From assembly GCA_025353165.1 (NCBI GenBank), contig JANXRE010000171.1:1-64000 (forward strand): a DNA stretch of 64,000 nucleotides, given 5' to 3'. This DNA comes from Acidobacteriota bacterium (GTDB lineage: Bacteria > Acidobacteriota > Terriglobia > Bryobacterales > Bryobacteraceae). The notes beneath the pieces were generated by a model, which saw nothing but the letters and a program-made list of their open reading frames with translations, had not been told where the DNA came from and made no database searches. The position numbers and the translations under genes are program-made. Positions 60,253 to 64,000 of this stretch are shown one piece after another; position 1 is the first letter of the stretch, and the number at the start of each line of letters is the position of its first letter.

Positions 60253-61323
60253 CTACGTTTCTTCAATCAGACGGTCCACGCTCACACTATACACCGCCGG
60301 TTTGCCGTGCTGATCGCTGACGAAGAACACTCGCTGGCTGTTCGGCGAAAGGACTGGCGAGACCATCAGCGGATCGCTCGCGCGGTGCTCGCAAATTGTC
60401 AATTCCCGTTTCACCGACCGCAGCAGCAACAGCACATGCGGCGTCGCCTTGCTCCCGCTGGCGCCCACAAACACCGACGCGTCCGAATTCGCGCGGAACT
60501 GAACGAATCGAGTGGTCGCCGCAACCAGCTTGTCCTCGTTGGTGTCCGGAGTGAACTCGCGAATTTCGTTTCTGGCCGATGCAATGGATAAATAGAATAT
60601 GGTACGGCCATCCGGCGACCATTGCGGCGTGGCCACGTTCTCGGCCCCGAGCCGCAGCCTGTAATTCCGGACCCCGTCGTAGTTCGCGAGATAGAGCGAC
60701 TCGGCGCCGCGCCGGTACAGTATCGACGCGCGAAGCAAACGGTGAACGGGCTCGCCAAGAACCTCCTCGGTCTCCGCCAGGCGCCGCGGCTCTCCGCTGC
60801 CGATGGGAATCAGCGCAAGCCTATTCCGCTTCTCCGCCGCCTCGATTACGGCCGCGTGCGTTCCGTCTTCCGAAACGCTCGCCGCCAGGATGTCGCCACT
60901 CGCGCTGTACAACTCGCGCTGCTTCAGACTGCCCGTGGAGAGCAAACGCAGCGACTGCCCATCCGCGTACACCAGACCGCGATCGCCGGGAAGCAGGTCG
61001 AGAGTCGAGGGCTGAATCCGCTCCCCGCTCGTGAGCCGCTTCGTCTCGCCGGACCGGAGATCGGCGCGATAGATATCCATCTTGCCTTCCCGGTCGCAAC
61101 AGAAATACAGGAACGATTTCCCCGCGAGGGAGCGATTGTAATAGGCGGTGAGACGCGAAGTGTATTCCGGCGAGGTCAGCCGTAGGACGGTGAACTCCGT
61201 CAGCGGATCGTTGTACCGCCGGGCGTCGGAACGGTACACCGGGAATTTCGACGGATCGGAGGCAAAACAAGCTCCGGCGCCGGCGAGGAGAACCACACGT
61301 CGGCTTAGCACTGATAATTCCAT
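60253..61323 (-). CDS. WD40-like beta-propeller (PD40/oligogalacturonate lyase-like) protein
   Basis: 356 residues from ATG 61323. Signal-like N-terminus MELSVLSRRVVLLAGAGACF. Propeller repeats: FLYFCCDREGKMDIYRADLR, SGETKRLTSGERIQPSTLDL, ATPQWSPDGRTIFYLS, VSPVLSPNSQRVFFVSDQHG. It is similar to oligogalacturonate lyase-type propellers (a His-rich Mn site was not pinned). Upstream open frame to 61395 belongs to no protein. The hairpin repeat follows upstream. Role unknown. Confidence 0.7.
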   Translation of the reverse strand: MELSVLSRRVVLLAGAGACFASDPSKFPVYRSDARRYNDPLTEFTVLRLTSPEYTSRLTAYYNRSLAGKSFLYFCCDREGKMDIYRADLRSGETKRLTSGERIQPSTLDLLPGDRGLVYADGQSLRLLSTGSLKQRELYSASGDILAASVSEDGTHAAVIEAAEKRNRLALIPIGSGEPRRLAETEEVLGEPVHRLLRASILYRRGAESLYLANYDGVRNYRLRLGAENVATPQWSPDGRTIFYLSIASARNEIREFTPDTNEDKLVAATTRFVQFRANSDASVFVGASGSKATPHVLLLLRSVKRELTICEHRASDPLMVSPVLSPNSQRVFFVSDQHGKPAVYSVSVDRLIEET

Positions 61324-61359
61324 TGAAACACGGACCGCGCAAACCGAAGGCACCGCTTG

Positions 61360-61404
61360 CTTACGCGCGCGGCTCGGAAGCTCCTTCTGAGCCACGACCG
61401 TGAG
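61360..61404. repeat. Hairpin repeat, copy 2 (imperfect)
   Basis: CTTACGCGCGCGGCTC (61360-61375), loop GGAAGCTCCTTCT, GAGCCACGACCGTGAG (61389-61404). Loop and arms match the copy at 57781-57827 with a few substitutions. Lies between the propeller gene start and the DUF3500 stop. Confidence 0.65.
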
Positions 61405-61414
61405 GGAGTGGCCG

Positions 61415-62458
61415 TCAGTGCGCGGCGTGATGGCTCGAATCGTAGTGCTGCTTCAACAGGTCCAGCCCGAAGTCGTTTTCATAGTCGCGCCAGACGGAGT
61501 GGATGTGATTGGCTTCGTTCTGCGTATTATCGTATTCGATCAGGAACGAAGGCGCCTGAATGCGGTAGTAGTGGGGACCGCCCTTTTGCTCGACGCCCGC
61601 CCAGGCGAAATACAGCTTGTCCTCTTCCTTGCGGACCTGCTCCGCGCGAGCGTCGGCGACCTGGTCCGGCACGTCGTGGACGTATTCGGCCACCAGCGCA
61701 TCCAGCAATTCGCGCTGCTTCTTGGTCATCTTTGCGATGGACAGGCCGCTGGGCTGGCCGCTCAGCGCGGCTTTGCGGGACGCGGCCGTGAGGACATCCG
61801 GATAGGCGGTCGCATCGACTATCGCAACCTTTTTTTGCTCGGGAGTCAACGCCACAAGCAGATCGCGGCCGAGGTCTTCCTCGCGCCCCAGCACGCGCAG
61901 CCCTTTGCGCGGCCCTTGCCGGACCTCGGCGGGATTCGTCCCGAAGAACGTCGGGCCCGCGGCGACTACCCCGTTGGCGATGGTGAAGTTCAGCGAGACG
62001 TGGTGGCCTTCCACCTTCATCGCCCACATTCCCTTCTCCGCCGGCTCGCCGAAAATACTGAAGTAATACTTCTCGGGATTGCGCCGCTCGCCGCTATCGT
62101 TTTCCATGATCCGCAGCACATCCTCCAGGCTCATGATGCTGGTCGCCTTGATGTACCCGGACTGGCTAAGGCTGGAAGCCAGCAGCGCCTGAGCGAGATG
62201 CCGTTGCGGCGGCGTCATCTCGCGCAGCGGCAGCCCCTTGCGCTCGCGCGGGATGTAATGCCAGTCGAAGCGCTCGTTGTCCTCGAATTTGAACACGGCG
62301 CGCGCTTTCTGTTCCGGGGTCAGGGATGCCAGGAAATGCTGAGCCGCCTCGCTCATGACGGACGCGGCGTGAATGCGGTAATACGCGGAGGTCAGAAGAA
62401 GGATGCCCATGCCGCCGGCAATCAGCCTCGCCCTGTTGGGGGTCAAAACGCTACTCAT
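61415..62458 (-). CDS. DUF3500 protein
   Basis: 347 residues. N-terminal membrane helix/signal (ARLIAGGMGILLLTSAYYRI). Body matches DUF3500: LASLTPEQKARAVFKFEDNE, RFDWHYIPRERKGLPLREMT, PEKYYFSIFGEPAEKGMWAM, KVEGHHVSLNFTIANG and NEANHIHSVWRDYENDFGLD. Conserved His/Asp/Glu near HHVSLN and the C-terminal HIHSVWRDYENDFG suggest metal binding. Role unknown. Ends 11 nt before the hairpin. Confidence 0.85.
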   Translation of the reverse strand: MSSVLTPNRARLIAGGMGILLLTSAYYRIHAASVMSEAAQHFLASLTPEQKARAVFKFEDNERFDWHYIPRERKGLPLREMTPPQRHLAQALLASSLSQSGYIKATSIMSLEDVLRIMENDSGERRNPEKYYFSIFGEPAEKGMWAMKVEGHHVSLNFTIANGVVAAGPTFFGTNPAEVRQGPRKGLRVLGREEDLGRDLLVALTPEQKKVAIVDATAYPDVLTAASRKAALSGQPSGLSIAKMTKKQRELLDALVAEYVHDVPDQVADARAEQVRKEEDKLYFAWAGVEQKGGPHYYRIQAPSFLIEYDNTQNEANHIHSVWRDYENDFGLDLLKQHYDSSHHAAH

Positions 62459-62478
62459 TGGAGACTTAATATATCACG

Positions 62479-63363
62479 TCAGAACGGCAGCTCGTGTTGC
62501 GCGGGCATGGCTGTCGCCACCTCCTTCAGATAGCGCGACGGGTTGATCGGATTTCCATCCTGACGAACTTCATAATGCAGATGGGGTGAAGTGACGCGTC
62601 CCGTTCCTCCAGAGAGGCCTAGAATCTCGCCGCGCCGGATTTCCTGGCCGGGAATCACTTCCAGCTGGGAGAGATGCGCATACCACGTCTGAATGTCATG
62701 CCCGTGATCGATGATGACGAGTTTGCCGTAGTGGCCGCTCCATTCGGCGCGCACCACAATGCCGTCGGCGGTCGCGTGGACCTGCGTGCCGGTAATCGCC
62801 GACAAATCGATGCCCGTATGCATTGCGCCTTCGCCCGAGAATGGGTCGGTGCGGCTGCCGAACACGCTCATTAACCGGCCTTGCACGGGCCATAGCGAGG
62901 GCTGGACGTGATCTTGCCACTGCCGGGGATACGTGCGCTGAATCATCGAGTAGTTCGCGCTTCGCAGGAAGTTGTATTCCTCCAGGCTCTGCTTGAAAGT
63001 GGGAAGCAGCGCCCCTTCCCGGGTGATGTCGGAGGGACCTTCGAGCGCTTGCTTGATGCCGTAGGCCAGCGACACTTCATTGGCCAGGACCTGGAGCGAC
63101 GCCAACTGGTGGTCCTTCTCATCCTTCTCGCGGCGCAGCGCATCGTACCGCACTCGAAGCATGCCCACTTCCTGCCGCAACGTATTGTAATTCGAGACCT
63201 TCAGGGTCATCCGGAGGTAACTCGAAATCATGCCGAACATCGCCATCGAACTGAAGAGGATGAGACCGAGGACCGCGTACAGGTATTTATGCGGAATCTG
63301 GATTCTTCGCAGGCGGCCGTGTAATGAGTGGGCTAGAACTAAAACGAAGTATTGCTGTCGCAT
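62479..63363 (-). CDS. M23 family peptidoglycan endopeptidase (LytM)
   Basis: 294 residues. One N-terminal helix (about 22-48), a coiled-coil segment (about 55-100) and the M23 domain (about 165-280): HTGIDLSAITGTQVHATADG (first zinc His and Asp near residues 181-185), HGHDIQTWYAHLS and SPHLHYEVRQDGN (HxH near 260). All three zinc ligands are present, so active. Cleaves peptide cross-links in the periplasm. The coiled coil resembles EnvC/MepM regulators. About 20 nt separate it from the DUF3500 gene. Confidence 0.92.
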   Translation of the reverse strand: MRQQYFVLVLAHSLHGRLRRIQIPHKYLYAVLGLILFSSMAMFGMISSYLRMTLKVSNYNTLRQEVGMLRVRYDALRREKDEKDHQLASLQVLANEVSLAYGIKQALEGPSDITREGALLPTFKQSLEEYNFLRSANYSMIQRTYPRQWQDHVQPSLWPVQGRLMSVFGSRTDPFSGEGAMHTGIDLSAITGTQVHATADGIVVRAEWSGHYGKLVIIDHGHDIQTWYAHLSQLEVIPGQEIRRGEILGLSGGTGRVTSPHLHYEVRQDGNPINPSRYLKEVATAMPAQHELPF

Positions 63364-63743
63364 TCAGGATCTCCATAGCTTGATTTGGCGCAGACCGGAA
63401 GACGTTCAAGTCCGTTCTTCCGACCGTAGGCCGGAGAGTACCACGCGTATGACAAAACGTTAACAAACCGTCAGGATATCGCGGTGGGATGGCGGTGTCA
63501 AGTAAAGAAACGTGTCGTTTCGTTATATGCCTTACAAACTAAAAGAGTGGACCCGGCCGTACTTAAAAAGATGCTTCGCGAGACCGCCAAGGCTCCGGAG
63601 AAAACCTAGCGGCTACGGAGCCAACTCGTACGCCATACCCGGGCTCTGCGCGTCAGCCGAATAGTTTGTGATGCCGAAGAACGCGCCACTTAAACGCGTT
63701 AGGCCGGCATAGGGATGCGACTCATTCACAACTCCTTCTCGGT
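63364..63743. other. Promoter region of M23 gene and unassigned remnants
   Basis: Nothing intact. A short frame at about 63550-63609 (+) reads VDPAVLKKMLRETAKAPEKT, perhaps a gene tail. On the minus strand, 63613-63725 reads ESHPYAGLTRLSGAFFGITN then YSADAQSPGMAYELAP and stop, resembling one repeat of acidobacterial GloVer-type tandem-repeat proteins. Confidence 0.35.
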
Positions 63744-64000
63744 TCACCGTACCTGGAATAGGCCGGCGAGAATCTTCGCCGACGGCGTACCGGCAGCTTC
63801 GATCGCCGCGGCGTAAATGCCGTCCGGTCCGGCGGCAATGGCAGGAGAGACCAGTCCGCCACCCGGACGGCTGACGGCCGCCATCGTCCAGTGCCATACA
63901 TCCCCGTCGGCATGGCCGACAGCCGCCAGGTACCCGCTGGCCGTCGTCGCCAGGATATAGGCTCGGCTTTCGGAAATGTCGGCATCGAATTCGAAAAGGG
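63744..64000 (-). CDS. C-terminal end of an unrecognised protein (cut by right edge)
   Basis: The last about 85 residues of a minus-strand frame: FEFDADISESRAYILATTAS, GYLAAVGHADGDVWHWTMAA, GPDGIYAAAIEAAGTPSAKI, LAGLFQV and stop at 63744-63746. Looks like beta-propeller/repeat strands. The start is outside the window. No family assigned. Confidence 0.45.
   Translation of the reverse strand, partial: LFEFDADISESRAYILATTASGYLAAVGHADGDVWHWTMAAVSRPGGGLVSPAIAAGPDGIYAAAIEAAGTPSAKILAGLFQVR

Noticed and set aside
61324-61395. N-terminal extension of the propeller protein
   Set aside because: Overlaps the hairpin repeat and gives a non-conserved leader; ATG 61323 precedes the signal-like segment.
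1-64000. CRISPR array, tRNA or rRNA genes
   Set aside because: No regular short-spaced repeats, no tRNA cloverleaf signature or rRNA core sequences were recognised by reading.

Overview
The window is GC-rich, gene-dense DNA from what looks like an acidobacterium of the Bryobacter/Solibacter type. This is inferred from family content: VWFA-related acidobacterial proteins, two carboxypeptidase-regulatory-like TonB receptors of the large acidobacterial type, CRTAC1-type FG-GAP proteins, a FecR/DUF6600 protein, and many secreted proteins. Stop-start ATGA overlaps are frequent. No rRNA, tRNA or CRISPR array was seen, and most genes look chromosomal and vertically inherited.

Layout. (1) 1-886: 5' part of urocanate hydratase (hutU, minus), cut by the left edge. 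(2) 960-9192: a plus-strand operon of a TPR + FG-GAP secreted protein, a membrane pentaheme cytochrome c with TPRs, a seven-repeat FG-GAP/UnbV protein and a sugar isomerase/epimerase. (3) 9189-11783 (minus): a TonB receptor preceded by a small Cys-rich secreted protein with a near-leaderless promoter. (4) 11858-25175: an eight-gene plus-strand operon: DUF4159, VWA membrane protein, caspase-like peptidase, TPR-metallopeptidase, MoxR ATPase, DUF58, BatA-like VWA and a large Q-rich coiled-coil membrane protein. It reads as one envelope MoxR-VWA machine carrying two predicted proteases and is the strongest candidate for an undescribed system here. (5) 25261-28000: a secreted helical-repeat protein, an insertion/deletion scar with old-yellow-enzyme and transposase remnants, a YkgJ-type Cys-cluster protein, a 47-residue membrane protein and a small lysozyme-like protein. 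(6) 28172-33611 (minus): small secreted beta protein, TonB receptor, VWFA protein. (7) 33729-34964: membrane protein with a permease-like ectodomain and zinc ribbon. (8) 34930-39556 (minus): tetrapyrrole operon (CcsA/HemX-like, hemA, hemC, fused SUMT-hemD).

(9) 39.6-43.7 kb is a graveyard: frameshifted fdhE, a HigA-like antitoxin with an internal stop, a truncated DUF3800 gene, a frameshifted acetamidase gene and a TPR remnant, around one intact LolA-like gene. (10) 43.8-46.5 kb: two small proteins and two SDR enzymes in one operon. (11) 46.5-51.6 kb (minus): a matrixin-like secreted protease with a small partner, then an Nramp-UspA fusion. (12) 51.8-54.2 kb: FecR/DUF6600 protein with repeats and a terminator. 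(13) 54.5-57.8 kb: MbfA-type iron exporter, methyltransferase, thymidine kinase, coiled-coil membrane protein. (14) 57.8-63.4 kb (minus): Tat-exported ferritin-like protein, VWA protein, HicB/HicA pair with frameshifted hicA, beta-propeller protein, DUF3500 protein, M23 endopeptidase. (15) Right edge: the end of an unknown, probably beta-rich protein.

Common threads are envelope assembly and quality control (MoxR/VWA, TonB, M23, LolA-like), metal and heme handling (Nramp-Usp, MbfA, heme synthesis, multiheme cytochrome) and localized gene decay around 26.4 kb and 39.9-43.7 kb. A hairpin repeat at 57.8 kb recurs imperfectly at 61.4 kb.
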